A stretch of DNA of 64,000 bases from Rebecca billardiae RCC1528. Lineage: Eukaryota; Haptophyta. This document shows, piece after piece, positions 29,115 through 40,810 of this stretch (position 1 is the stretch's first letter; each line of letters starts with the position of its first letter). The stretch is from the NCBI GenBank assembly GCA_965240325.2, contig OZ251225.1:3162001-3226000 (forward strand). Reading direction: 5' to 3'. Position numbers and translations under genes: made by a program. The notes under the pieces are model-generated. The model made no database searches and was not told the DNA's origin. It worked only from the letters and a program-made list of their open reading frames with translations.

Positions 29115-31148
29115 CTATTCAATCGCGCCGTGTCTGTATCAGGAGCCGACGAGGCAAGGGTCAGTATAGCCGATGGGCCAACCTCGGTGAATCTCAATAC
29201 TATCTGACACCGGAAGCGGGAGCCGGGGCGCGCGGGCCCGCGTTTTGTACGCCACGGCTGCGGCGATCGAGCGAGACCGCGAGAGGAGGCGAGCTGACGA
29301 GCGACCGACGGGTGAGGACGGCGATGGGCAGGTGCGCGCGGCGAGTTGCGCCTGGAGCGCGCGGCTGCGGCGGGTCCCGACTGCCGTCGACATCGCGTTC
29401 GTGCCCCCGCTCACTCCGCGCGCCCCCGCCGCCCCGTGTCGATGCCTGCGCGCGGCCGCGCGCCGGTCGGCGCCGGGGCGCCCCGGCCGCGCCGCGGCAG
29501 CCGCCCTGTATTCGGGCTCTCGCAAGCTCGGGGGCAGCGGCGCCTGATGCCGGACTGATCGATCTCTGAGTCTTCGACTTCACCACGCGCCGCCCTTGCC
29601 ATGCCTTTCCGGGGAGCGCCGACGATCCGAGTCCATCGTCGACGGTCGACTCTGAGCGAGGGCTACGCCTCGGAACTGAACGGTACTCTACGAGGAGGAC
29701 GAGCTGCGCGGGCGACGGTGGTGCGTGAAGTCCCCAGAGCTGGCTGTGCCTCTGCAACGCGTGCCGAGCCTGATCGAGGTGTGTCAGCCCGTGCACGCGC
29801 GGCGTGCGCGAACGATCCGTGACTGGTGCCCAGTCGCACCTCCGACCTCGGCACCGTGCTCCCTCGGGCTGTCAGCTCCGCGTGGCCTGGCGTGCACGTA
29901 GAGTTGCGCTCATGCGTGGATCACGCCTCGCGCCCGCCTGTCGGCCGTCGCGCAGGCGCTGGTCGAACCCTACTCGGACCAGTGCAAATCATCTAACTAT
30001 CCTGGCGCTGCCGGTGCGCGGTGACCCGCGGCGGGACAGCGGTCAGTCAGCAGCAGCGGCCCGAACGAATCCGCGGCCCCGCACCGTGCTCCCTGGCTGT
30101 CAGCTTCGCGTGGCCTGGCGTGCACGTGGAGTCGCGCTCATGCGTCGATCACGCCTCGTCGCATCCGCCTGTACACAATCGGCGCCGCGCCGGCGGCTGC
30201 GAAGTGCGCCGATGGGCCCGCGCCCCGGGCGCGGCGGGCGGCGGCGCGCCGCTGGAGTCTAGTTGTACGGGCATGCAACTCCGGGTCTGTCAATAGACGA
30301 CTGCGATGGAGGGTGCACCGCCACCGCGGGCCCTGAACTACGTTCGTTCTACGGAAAAGGACCGCGGAACGCGGTCATATAACTGGCGGAATTTATGGAT
30401 TAATAAGCACCAGTAGTGGATAGATATAGTCGTTATAAGTCTCCACGCACCCGCCTGGTTCGTGAGGCTGACTTCGGAGCACCGGCCCGCGCACTCAGAC
30501 TCAGTGGTGGCCGAGTCGGGCCGGGACTCACCGGACAGTCAGTGTCACTAGGCGTAGTGACTACTGACTAGCTAGCCGCTGCCGTTGGCCGATTCAGTCC
30601 TGACTCCTGTGCGTCGGAGTCCGCGCTGCGCGGCATCCGCCGTGATCAATGTTACCGGACTCGGGCAGTCCTGAGTCCGTGTCGACGCGCCGTGCATGAT
30701 GTAATTGTAAATACGTATTTTAACTGTCCGGCGCAACGACTGGCCGGCGGCCACCGGAGGCCGACTGCCACTCGGCACTCCGCACTGGCCGGACCGTCGG
30801 TCCGTGTACTGTGAGTCTGTACCGCTCCGGTCCGGACTCGTGTCTCGTGACGAGTTACGTGGCCCGTGTCATGCCGACTCACAGCCACAGGCTTTCTGCG
30901 CACGCAGACTTGGCAGGTCTCACCTCAGAATCCTGATGCGGGTGCAGTGTGACAGGCTTCGAGATCATCAGTATTCAGTGGACAGCTCCGTAACCTGTTC
31001 CGAGTGCTCGGTGCCGAATCCGCATCGTCCGTGTCGCGCGCGGCCGAAGGAATGGTACGCGTCGGTATGGCCCGTGATCTGCAGCGGCGGGCCGGGCCGC
31101 GGGCCGGGCCCAGAGCGTGTGTTGGCCGTTTTCCCTATTCTCGGCTCC
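29115..31148. other. Intergenic region, no confident gene
   Basis: 29200-30250 is GC-rich with overlapping open frames on both strands but no recognisable protein. An ~80-bp direct repeat is present (about 29849-29930 and 30079-30160, sharing GCGTGGCCTGGCGTGCACGT). 30300-31100 is lower in GC and featureless. Confidence 0.5.
29849..30160. repeat. Dispersed ~80-bp direct repeat, two copies 230 bp apart
   Basis: Copies at about 29849-29930 and 30079-30160 match over most of their length: GCACCGTGCTCCCT, then a short indel, then TGTCAGCT, and GCGTGGCCTGGCGTGCACGT. They continue to GATCACGCCTCG. Confidence 0.75.
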
Positions 31149-32151
31149 TTAGCACGCGAGCGTCGCCGTCGTCGCCATGTGCTCGTCAGCGCGCAGGCGC
31201 CGGCGCAGCGCGGAGCCTGCGGACATCGCCAAGACGACCGTGCCCACGAGCGCCACCACCAACACCAGCGCGAGCATGCTCGCACTCGCCGCGTCGAGTT
31301 CGAGCGCCTCGTCCTGGGCGAGATGGCGAGACATGAAGCCGCATTGGCCGAGCACCTTGCAGCGCAAATTTGCAGCGATCTGCGCGAGTCGGGCAGCGGT
31401 CGGCAGCGGGTGGACGTGAGAAGAGGGGACGAGGTCCACGCGAGGGAGGGGGGGGGAGGGGGGGTCGGTGAGCTGTTGGGCAGCAGCAGAGTCCGGCCGC
31501 CACATAAGGCCGCTGGCGCGTGGATGGAGCTGGATGACCCAGACTCACCGTGAAGAAGCACGCGGCCCGGCACGCAGCTGACGGGGGAGGGGACGGAGCG
31601 GGCGGTGGGGTTGGAGGCGGGGGGGGCGGGGAAGAGGGCGGGGTTGAGGGCGAGGTTGAGGGCGAGGGCGAAGGGGGCGGGGCGGTGCAGTCGAGCACGT
31701 TAAAGCCAGAGCAGCCTGCTGTGTCGCATGTCCAGCCGGATTGGCCGCAGCTGAACTCGGCAAGAACTGAGCTTGGGCCCACCGTGGTGATCTGGCTGGG
31801 CGCAGTGCACGTGATGGTCGTAGAAGGAACAGGTGCGAGCTGACGGCCATGGACGCCGACTGAGGAGGTATGCGCCTCCTCCGCGTCCCCAAGCATACGT
31901 GCGCGGCGTCGGACGCACGTCGGTGTAAAGAAAAAGCTGCAAGCTTCCTGCAGATCTGATGAACTCCCAGCGTCGCACTTCATCCAGCAACCATTAGGAA
32001 CGCCCCCCGTCGTCAGTTCAAAGTAGATCGTCGGCGCAGAGGTGGCCGCCAGCACGCCGAAAATCAGCTCCTCTGCATCACACCCGGCCGCGCTGACGAA
32101 GGTCGACTGCTGTGACAGCAGCAGCAGCGCTGTGGCGAGCCACGAGCGCAT
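31149..32151 (-). CDS. Secreted/cell-surface Cys- and Pro-rich protein with C-terminal TM, 2 exons
   Basis: Exons 32151-31549 and 31379-31149 (intron 169 nt, GTGAGT...GCGCAG, the most canonical donor in the window) give about 277 aa. The N-terminal MRSWLATALLLLSQQSTFVSA is a signal peptide. The ectodomain has about a dozen cysteines (for example CWMKCDAG and CGQSGWTCDTAGC). It is followed by a Ser/Pro tract like hydroxyproline-rich glycoproteins (PPPSPSPSTSPSTPPSS and on). After the intron comes MLALVLVVALVGTVVLAM, a single membrane helix, then a short basic tail (RRRLR). Together these suggest a type I surface protein with an extended glycosylated stalk. No specific family is recognised. Confidence 0.72.
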
Positions 32152-34149
32152 CGTTGCGGCAGCGGCGGAACCTGAGCCGGTGAAGTGTGATGATGAGCGG
32201 TGAACCCGGCTTACTTTTTTTAAGCCAATTTGCACGCTGATGTCTGACGAAGCAATTCTCCTCCGCCCGGACTACCGTAATTCTATGATTTCTTTAAATA
32301 ATTGAAAAAAACTTGGTTCAGGCGTGCGGTCAACGTGCGTTACGTGCGGTGACGCCACCCGGAACACTCACAGTCACACTGCACAAAGACACCGCCACAA
32401 AACAGCAGACCAGCGGCAGCAGGTGAATGAAGGTGTGATGGAGGGTAGCTGGGTGCTCAGATCAGTCATCAGATCGTCAGCTACTGTGTCAGCGGGAGTA
32501 CTCATTCTATGAGTTAAGGACACAGGTAGGACGACGCGGGTCTCCTGATTCGTCGGCGGCAGTGCCCGATCGTCGACACGAAGTCAGCGTTGTTCGTCGG
32601 CGTTGGCGGTGGCAGAGCATAGCCTGCACCGCGATCGGATTGCTAGCGTGCTCTCGCGTCCGATGTCATGGGTTCAAACCAGCCGTTCACCAGGTCTCTC
32701 TTCCGATGCTAAGTCTCTTCGGAGAGCGTGCGGTGAATGATGGCGCGGCAACCTGCCACCGTGAGCCTACGCACAGTTAAAACAAATAAACTGTAGCTAG
32801 TGGCACCTCATCGAGGCTGCGGCCATTGCAGGTTTAAAACAGCAGCACGAACAGTTTACGACTATTCTATTTAACGTGCACAAGTACTTGGTTCAGGCGT
32901 GATTGACGCCATCCAACACTGCACAAAGACACCGTACGTCGTAGTAATAAATTACCCTTTTAAAATAATAATGGCGGGCTCCGGGTGATGGCACGGACAG
33001 CTGACCGGCTGACGGCCGAAGCCTGCTCCGTAGCCCTACCCGCTACCGCCTGGCCAGCCCCCAACGTCAGGCGGCGACAAGTGACCGCCTAGTCCGCATA
33101 ACTGCACGTCCATGACATCATCATTGTCAATACATTGTCATAACACAGTGCCGGAAAACTGCTCAGGGTGACGTTTTAAGTTGTCCGCACCACTAGTCGA
33201 ATCATCGGACAATTCTGAAGCGGTGCGCATAAATTCGGCGCACCATAGGCGCGTCGAATCGTGGCACAGACCTTGGTAGCAGGCCACACCTGAGCGCGCT
33301 GCGCGCGCCGACGCGCGCTCGGCGCGGGCAAAAAATCATGCGCCGTTGGCATTACGCAGCCCCGCGCAGCGCTGTGCTCGAGCTCGGCGGCGGCGAAAGC
33401 GGGCGGGCGCACACGGCGGTGCCCGTGCGCGCTGCTCCGAGCGCAGCTGCGGCCACCCCGGCGGCATACCGCCGGTCGAGGGCACGAAAACCGATTTTTC
33501 GGGAAAATGCAGAGCAGCGGCGCCCGAGCGCGCCCGAGCTCGTCGCAGCACAGTCTCCTGGTGGCTGCGCCCCGTGAAGCCACGCCACGCGGGGCGCTGG
33601 CGTGCGCGTGGCCTGCGCCCACCGTGCGCTGCCCGATCATGGCCGTCGACCGCTCCGAGCGCCTCACCACGCGTGCTCGAGCCCACCGATACTGACGCCC
33701 GAGCACGGTGCCGGCAGCGCTCGCAGGTGGGCGTCGGAGAAAACACGCCGGCCGAACGAGCTTGAAGCGTCCGCCGCGATGCCAACGGCAGCGGACGACG
33801 TGCGCGCCACCTCGGCGCCAGTCGCCCAGCCCTTGCGCGGCGGTGCGGGCTCGCTCGTTCGCCGCCATCAGCTGCGCGCGCGCAGCCCGATCACTGCCCG
33901 CTGGTTCTGTTGTCGAGCAGCTGCGGCCTGCCACGCGCACTGCCGGACATTGAGCCACAGCGCGAGCACGCGCCTCGTCTGGCACGCGCGAGCACTCAGC
34001 ATCGTGCGTGGCCACCATGACGCGCCCATCTGCGCCAGCAGCGATGAGCACGCCGCCGTTCAGCTCGCATCGGGCTCGCTCGCGACGCAGCAACGCGCGG
34101 CCGTAGCGGCAGCAGCGGCGCCGTCGAGCACGCGCAGCAAACAAATATG

Positions 34150-34890
34150 CAGCGCGGGCGAGTCGACGGTCTGGAAAATGCGCGATCACGCCACAGCAGG
34201 CTGGCAGAGCCCGCCCGAGCTGCAGCATGCCGTAGGTGCTGCCCCAAGCTCTCGACTGCCCGTAAGCGGCGGCATGTGCGGCGGCGCCGGCGGCGGCCAT
34301 GCTGCCACGCCGTTGCGCGCCGCGGGGCGCCGTCGGCACCTCCGTGGTGAAGCGCACAGAGCTCGAGCCCACGGGGGCTGGCGACCGTCAAACCGACACC
34401 CCATGACGCGGGGCTGCGTGCGCCAGCTGCGCGCACTCCGTGGGCCCACCTAGCCCGCTCGAGCAGCTCGCCTTGGGTGCGCGCAGCGGCTCGAGCACAC
34501 TGGTATGGGACGCCTGCCTGCGGTGCCGCCGAGCACATGCGGCCGACGGTCACTCAGCACGGGCGACTCGACGGCGGCGAGCAGGCGCGACGGCCTCGCC
34601 GCGCCGCGGAAAAGCCTGCCCGGGCTGCAGCACGCCGTAGGAGCAGCCCAGCGCCCTCCTCCGCCCTCCAGCTTCGGCGCGCGCAGCAGGCCCGGCGGCG
34701 GCCATGCTGGCGTGCCCAAGCATGAAGATGGGCGCGGCCGGCCGCGCCGTCGCAAAGCGCGCAGAACTCGAGCTCGGGGGGGCGGACGGCCGCCAAACTG
34801 GCGCGGCAGGACGTGGCACTGCGTGCGCCAGCTGCGCGCACCCGCTGCGCCCGCGTGGCCCGTGCGAGCGCCGCGCCTCGAGCACACGCA
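34150..34890. repeat. Diverged tandem duplication (~370-bp units)
   Basis: Unit one (about 34150-34450) and unit two (about 34550-34890) share ordered blocks. These are GGGCTGCAGCA(T/C)GCCGTAGG, GGCGGCGGCCATGCTG, a block with GAGCTCGAG, and TGCGTGCGCCAGCTGCGCGCAC. The similarity continues across indels on the plus strand, with some peptide conservation (LQHAVGAA; CVRQLRA), but no family match. Confidence 0.65.
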
Positions 34891-35499
34891 GCTGCTCGAC
34901 ACAGCCACGGCAGTGTGGCTTGTGCGCGTGCACGTGATCAGTCTCAGCTCTGAGGCGCGCGCTCAGGAGGGCTGCGGCCGGGCCGAGCGCGATCTGCGCG
35001 GACGGTACAGCCTGGCGGCTCATGCCAGCCAGCCCAAAGCCCGCTCCGCCATCCGCGTCATGGCGCTCCAGCCTCTCGCGTGCTGCGCTGCAGCCGCGCT
35101 CGGCAAAGACGTCGCCCAGCCCGCCTTGCACGCGGCTGAGCAGTGGCAGCCAGGCGAAGCGTCGTCGCGGGCGAGGCTGCGCTGGGTGATGCGGCTCGGG
35201 TCGGTGGGCAAGTCGCACCCCGCCGTCGGTCGCCTCCACGCCTCAGGCTCGCTCGAGGTCAAAGACAACTGCGCGGCGCGGCGTTTGCGCGGGCGGGCCG
35301 CGGGCGTGGCGGGGTGTACGCGTGCAATGTCACAGCCTCCCACACAATTTCAGGAGGGTGAGACGCACCGCCAGCGGCACCCGCACACAATCCCACCCTG
35401 CGCGAGCCACCTGCCGTGTCGACTGAAGCATCAGGCTCGGGCGCAACCGCGGGCGGCGCATGCAAGAAGCTCGCGAAACGCACCGCGCGCGCCGTGAGG

Positions 35500-35690
35500 G
35501 CGAAAGGAGAGCACCCGTCAGGGCGGCGAGGAACTTGCCCAGCGCCACGCGGAAGACGACCCCAGCCCGCGTCGACGCATAGTCGGGCCCGCGAGCAGCC
35601 TCGTCGGTCTTCGCCGAGTAGATCGCGCCGCGAGCCGAGGCACCGCTCGTTTGAGGCTCCGTCCGCCGCGAAGTCGCGGCTTCCACCCGA
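35500..35690 (-). pseudogene. Possible PARP-catalytic-like fragment (very tentative)
   Basis: The minus strand reads GAIYSAKTDEAARGPDYAS, then GVVFRVALGKF. The pattern of (Y)xSAxKxDEYA, a gap, then hydrophobic-RVxLG recalls the PARP/ART fold around the beta-strand that carries the family's KADEY-type motif. It is isolated, short, and interrupted downstream. This could be chance. Confidence 0.15.
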
Positions 35691-35826
35691 GTTCCACTGT
35701 CCGGCCGAGACCGGATTCGCTGACTCGAGCTGCGGACCGTCCGAAGCGTCACGGAAAATTCCAATCCTGCACTGTGAATGATCTAGATATTTGGATCATT
35801 GCCTGAAGCTACACTTTACGTTTACA

Positions 35827-35827
<1 letters not shown>

Positions 35828-35864
<37 letters not shown>
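35828..35864. repeat. (TA)n microsatellite
   Basis: A pure TA tract of about 37 bp in AT-rich DNA. Confidence 0.95.
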
Positions 35865-35867
<3 letters not shown>

Positions 35868-36223
35868 GCGGGCCGTAATATTATATTGACTGTCACGGCA
35901 AGTAGTTAAGCTGCTAGTGCCAGCCTGAGTCGGCTCACCGCTCAGTCAGGCGACGCCACCTTATGCCGCTGCACGGCCCGCACGGGCATAAAAGCATTCG
36001 GTTAGGTGGCAGTGATTGTCAATCAATAAGTATATACGTCCGAGGCCCGCATATCGTCATCTAGCTGCCGCCATGACAAGTAGGTATGACACCCGGCTGA
36101 ATGAATCTCTAGTTACAATGTGATAGCGCGACGACACGCGGAGTTACAATGTGATATGTAGTCGGTTTTTAAGTGCTTCTGGCGGCTGGGCCGAGGCTTT
36201 TTCTGGTGCGCATTTCTGAAATT

Positions 36224-36229
<6 letters not shown>

Positions 36230-36263
<34 letters not shown>
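36230..36263. repeat. (TA)n microsatellite
   Basis: A TA tract followed by CA/TA-rich DNA (CATACACACATACACACATA). Confidence 0.95.
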
Positions 36264-36266
<3 letters not shown>

Positions 36267-36448
36267 TACACACATACACACATATACCACAATCTATTAA
36301 TTCAGTGCCGGCTGGTCCGCCTGGTGAGTGGTCTAGGTGGTGTCACACTCACAGGCTGCAGTGAGTCAGACCCGGTCGCGACCCCTGCCTAGGTACTGCC
36401 ACTCCCACTGGCTGAATCGTACTGCACTTATCCTGCTTCTCAGCTCAT

Positions 36449-36602
<154 letters not shown>

Positions 36603-37045
36603 CGTGACTCGTGACTAGTGAGACTCGTCGTCTCTCAACTGTCTCAAGTCTGCTCAGACTCTCTCTCTCGTCTGTACTCTATCTCTAAGCTAGCCGCGCT
36701 CTCTGGGCTCTCTGCTATAGTCTCTCAGATTAGACAGCAGACTTACTCCCGTACTCGCGATCTCTCAAGGCTGTCTCGGATTCCGTGACCGTCTGCTCTC
36801 TCGACTCTCTGATGATCATGATGCCGATGAGTGAGGACTGAGGAGTGATGCGACTGCGAGGACAGAGTCAGAGACCGCCGCGAACAATCATCAATGTATA
36901 CACGGCGCAAGCTAGCTTATCTTATATATGTGTAGTAGCAGCCTAGCTTTCTGGTCAATGCAGACAACTTTGTCAGTCGACATACGCCGGGCTCATAGTA
37001 TACTGCGCCTTGTAGACTTGTGGTGGTGGCCGTGCGCCTGCGTGT

Positions 37046-39549
37046 CTACTTCTGCAGGCGAGAAGGCTGCGTTCCACGTCGGGTTACCTGCACGCGTGCG
37101 GACGAGGAGGGAGTCGCGGGTGAATACAGTGCGGAGTGGCGTTGGCGCGAGCAGGCGTCACCACTGCCCGCCCACGTAGCCATGCGCGCGCGCGGCGTGC
37201 ACGTACCCTTGAGCGGCCCGTGGTTGCCGGCTGGAGTCGCGTCCCACACGGTGCCGCCCGGCCCCTCGTTCAGCCGCCAGTAGCCGACCAGCCCCGGCTC
37301 GCTGCCGTTGAAGTGCTGCGGCACGAGTGCGTCGCGCGCGTGTCACATCGGCGCGCAGCGTGTGAGCACTCGCCACGGTGCCCCACGCGCGGGTGGGCGC
37401 AGCGCGTCAGACCCCGGCCCGACTCCGGCCCGCCCCCACGCGCGCGTGCGCGCACCTTCTTCATGTCCTCGCGGATGGTCTCCTGCGTGCGCACAGAGTT
37501 CCACACGCGCACTTCGGTGATCACGCCCTGGAAGAGGCCCATCGCGTCGCCCGTCTTGGACGCGATGAAGAAGCGGTCGAGCGAGGTGTTGAGCGGGCTG
37601 GTCAGCGGCATCTGCGGCACGTCGTCGTCCCAGCCGTCGATGTAGATCCCAAGGTCGCCGTCCGTCGCGGCGGTCGCCGCGACGTGCGTCCACTTGCCCG
37701 CCTTGATGAGCGTGTTCGACTCGGCCACCATCCGCTCGCCCGACTCGAGGTGGGTGACGTGCTGCAGCTTGCCGCGCTCGTTGAGTCGCAGCTGGTGCGA
37801 CCACACTGAGGTCGGGTACGACTCGTTCGAGCGCGCGATGATGTTCATCGGCACGTTCGCCTTCGCCGGGTAGATCCACGCCTCGATCGTGTACGCGCTG
37901 GGCAGCAGCGACGGCGGGTGCGGCACCATGACCTCGTCGTCCACGCCGTCGAACTCGAGCTGGAAGCCGCCCAGGTTGTACTGCAGCACGTCGTCGCACG
38001 CCAGCCCGTTCTCGATGCCGCCGAGGACGAGGACGCGGCCCTCGACCATGTGCAGCATCGGGCCGGCGCGCGCCGACGTCGCCTCCCACATCTCCCAACG
38101 CAGCGTCGACGTGTTCAGCAGCGCGAGCGTGTTCGACTCGCCGACCGAGTCGTAGCCGCCAAAGACGACGAGCGACTCGTTGAAGACAGAGCACGCGTGC
38201 ATCCAGCGCTCGCGCGGCACCTCGCCGGTGGGCACCTTGATGCTCCAGATGCCGCCGCCGCCGAAGGCGCTGGTGTCGAAGACGACGAGGTCGGAGAGCA
38301 CCGTCTCCATCCCGTCGACGTCCGCCCCGCGCCCGCCGTACACGTAGAGCTTCTCGCCGATCGTGACCATCGTGTGCCCCATGCGCGGCTTGGGCATCGG
38401 CGAGGCCGCGCTGATGTCCGCGGGCTCCCACGAGGGCACCGGCGCGTTGGTCTTGAGCTGGAAGAGCTCGTTGGTGACGCTGGTGCCGTTCCACCCGCCG
38501 AAGAGGTACAACGTGTTCCCCACCGCGCTCGCCGCCGCGAACGAGCGCGGGCCCGGGTGCATCCCGCCCGCGTCCAGCGGGCGCCACTCGCGCGTCGTGA
38601 TGTCGAGCGACCACAGCGTCGAGAGCGGCGCGGCCGACGGCTCGAAGCCGCCGCCCTCCTCGCCGCCGTACAGCAGCAGCCGCGTGCCGAGGATCGCGCT
38701 CGCCGCGGCGAAGAAGGGCGGCGGCGACACCGCGTCCGCCAGGGCCGCGTCCGACCACTTCATCCGGTCGGTGTGCAGCACGCGCAGGCTGTTGGTCGGC
38801 CGCTCGCCGCCCGCAGTGCCGCCAATCACCAGGATGTTCGAGCCGACCGCGAGGCTCACGGCGCATGCGACGGGCAGCGGCGGCTGGCCCGAGAGCGCGG
38901 GCGTGTTCCATTTGAGCCGCATGATCTCCAGCGGCCGCGTCGCGATCGTCTCGAACGGCGAGCCGTCGATGTGCAGCCCCTCGAGGTCAATGTGCATGGT
39001 GTAGCGGCCGGGCGAGAGGCACGAGTAGCTCACCAGGTACGAGCCGTCGCCGAGGTCGCGGATGGTGGCGTCGACGACGCCCGGGCCCTCGCCCCGCAGC
39101 GTGAAGTGGTCGCCCCCGTTCCGCGTCAGGTTGCCGTACGTGTCGCGCGCGATCACGAACAGGTTCGTGCGCTGCCCCGAAATGTTGTGCATGATGCCGC
39201 CGCCAGAGATTGTGCACTTGGCCGCGCTCGCGCCCTGCGAGACGAGGAAGGCCGAGGTACCAAGCGCCATGTGGGCGCCCTTCGGGCCGGCAGCAATCTT
39301 GTCGTCCTCCTGCACCCTGACGTACACGTCCGACATGTCCTCAAGCACACGGTTGATGATCTTGTTTGAAGGCAGCGTCTGGCCGTCGGCCGTGGAGAGG
39401 CCTGTCGCGACGTGCTTGTGCGACTGAACGCCGCCGATGTCCGTCTCGTACCGATGCAGAGAGGTCATCGCCAGCCATTTGATGCGCTGTTGACCCTCGC
39501 CACACTCCACGGTGAGCACCTGCTCGCGCACATGCACGCGTACCCGCAT
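37046..39549 (-). CDS. Filamin-repeat / Kelch / LamG-like protein, at least 2 exons
   Basis: Exon 1 is 39549-37456 and exon 2 begins at 37315 (intron 140 nt, GTGCGC...CCGCAG). The 3' end is uncertain. Without further splicing the frame ends at 37046. With another GTACGT...GGCAG intron it ends at a TAA at 37084. The product is about 740-790 aa. Residues about 105-205 form a filamin/ABP280 immunoglobulin-like repeat ending YTMHIDLEGLHIDGSPF. Residues about 215-500 contain Kelch units (LVIGGTAGGERPTNSL, LYLFGGWNGTS, LYVYGGRGADVDG, LVVFGGYDS). The remainder is a concanavalin/LamG-type domain: LEFDGVDDEVMVPHPPS, YTIEAWIYP, GYWRLNEGPGGTVWD. No signal peptide or membrane helix is evident, so a cytoskeletal or scaffold role is plausible. 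The substrate is unknown. Confidence 0.85.
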
Positions 39550-39805
39550 CGTCGGGCGACCAACGACGGTAGCGGAGGAGCGAGTTGAAACGCCGCCGCC
39601 ACCTTGCCGGAAACGGTGTCGAGCTTCTTAATTTTTCGGCCCGACGAATTGTTTTCTGTTGACGCAATTCCGCCGCCGCCGCGCATTTTTCGCCTCGCCA
39701 TGTTCTCCGTTCGTCCGAGCCCCCGGGCGGCGGGGCCGGGCGCGCGCGACCCGCCGCAGCCGCGCCGGCCTCCGTGGTGCGCTAGTAAAGGGTGATCCAC
39801 GGTGG

Positions 39806-40681
39806 TTACAATGAATGGGCGTCCACGCGGACACCATCGTCGCTATCGTCGGCATCCTCCAGCTCCTGCGCGCTGTCTCCCAGTCGCTGCAGGACGAAGA
39901 GTGTGCCGCGGCCGCCGCGCGCAACACGGAAGCGGCCGTCGCTGAAGGTCGAGGTGATCGTCCCACGTGGCCGCGGAAGGGGCACGGTGAGCGAAGCTCC
40001 AATGAATGGTGCGTCAATCTGCGACTCAGTGAACGTGATGACGAACGCGCAGCCGTCGTCGTCGGACGCCGCACCTGTGTCCGGCTCGACCAGCCCACGC
40101 ACTCGGAGCCGTACCGTGGCGCCGTTGCTCCTGCGCTCGGCCCCGGGGAGCGGGATGGAGACGTAGTTGTCGACGACGCCGCGTGCGACGTCCACTCGCT
40201 GCTCGTTCGATGCGCTGAGAAACGATGCATCCTGCCCTCCAGCGAGGGCTGGCGCGAACTTGAAGAAGACCTTGTACGCCGCCGCAATCGCTTCTTGGAG
40301 TGGGTCGGCAGCGGATGCGCGCATTGAGCTGCCCAGCGGGGGCGCATTCGTCGAGTAGATCAAAGACCAGCGGCCGTCGATCTTGTCGCGGGCGGATGGG
40401 ATCGCTTCGAGCGCGGCCAGCTTCCTCAGAAGCTCCGCCTTGCCCTCCTCGTAGTCGATCGGCGAGAGCCGCCTCAGACGCGCAATGGCCTCGAGCAGCT
40501 CCTTCTTCGCACTCTCTGCAGACGGCGCCCGGCTAGGGGCACACGCGGCGATCTGCGGGCGCTGGCGGAAGGTCTGCCGATGCTCGATCGGGTGGCGGCA
40601 CAATGCTCGCGACGAGGCTGCCACCTCACACGCGATCACCACAAGGAGCGCCACGCGAGCCGTGGTCGGCCCGCCCGCCAT
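39806..40681 (-). CDS. PAP/fibrillin (plastid lipid-associated) protein
   Basis: The product is 291 aa from the ATG at 40681; the frame extends upstream but only to a non-ATG start. The leader MAGGPTTARVALLVVIACEVAASSRA looks like a signal peptide and is followed by a basic, Ser/Ala-rich segment, as expected of a bipartite targeting leader to a secondary plastid. The fibrillin domain starts LLEAIARLRRL, then DKIDGRWSLIYSTNAP, continues through a segment with VDNYVSIPLPG, and ends TITSTFSDGRFRVARG and GTLFVLQR. Fibrillins associate with thylakoids and plastoglobules and bind lipophilic molecules. It has no intron and is divergent to a b561-type cytochrome gene 129 bp away. Confidence 0.88.
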   Translation of the reverse strand: MAGGPTTARVALLVVIACEVAASSRALCRHPIEHRQTFRQRPQIAACAPSRAPSAESAKKELLEAIARLRRLSPIDYEEGKAELLRKLAALEAIPSARDKIDGRWSLIYSTNAPPLGSSMRASAADPLQEAIAAAYKVFFKFAPALAGGQDASFLSASNEQRVDVARGVVDNYVSIPLPGAERRSNGATVRLRVRGLVEPDTGAASDDDGCAFVITFTESQIDAPFIGASLTVPLPRPRGTITSTFSDGRFRVARGGRGTLFVLQRLGDSAQELEDADDSDDGVRVDAHSL

Positions 40682-40810
40682 TGGGCTGGCCCGGCCGGGG
40701 CGGCCCGCGGCCGGAAAATGATCCGGAGATAAAATAGCCACCGGGGAGTGACCGGACTTTTGAGGTCGGCTGGCGGCGTCACCCGCCGACGCGCCGGCCG
40801 AACAGTCGTC
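40682..40810. promoter_or_regulatory. Divergent promoter fibrillin/cytochrome b561-like
   Basis: 129 bp between opposite ATGs, containing the AT-rich island AAAATGATCCGGAGATAAAA (about 40715-40735) in otherwise GC-rich DNA. Confidence 0.35.

Noticed and set aside
29200-29796. 198-codon minus-strand frame
   Set aside because: Low-complexity Arg/Ala/Pro content and no motif; the opposite strand is also open over most of it.
32640-32705. GGTTCAAAC near 32680 resembling a tRNA T-loop
   Set aside because: No matching T-stem, anticodon arm or acceptor stem could be folded around it.
33176-34372. A 398-codon minus-strand open frame and equally long plus-strand frames over the same DNA
   Set aside because: Both strands are open throughout, composition is dominated by Arg/Ala/Ser, and no motif is recognisable. 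This is expected of GC-rich repeats.
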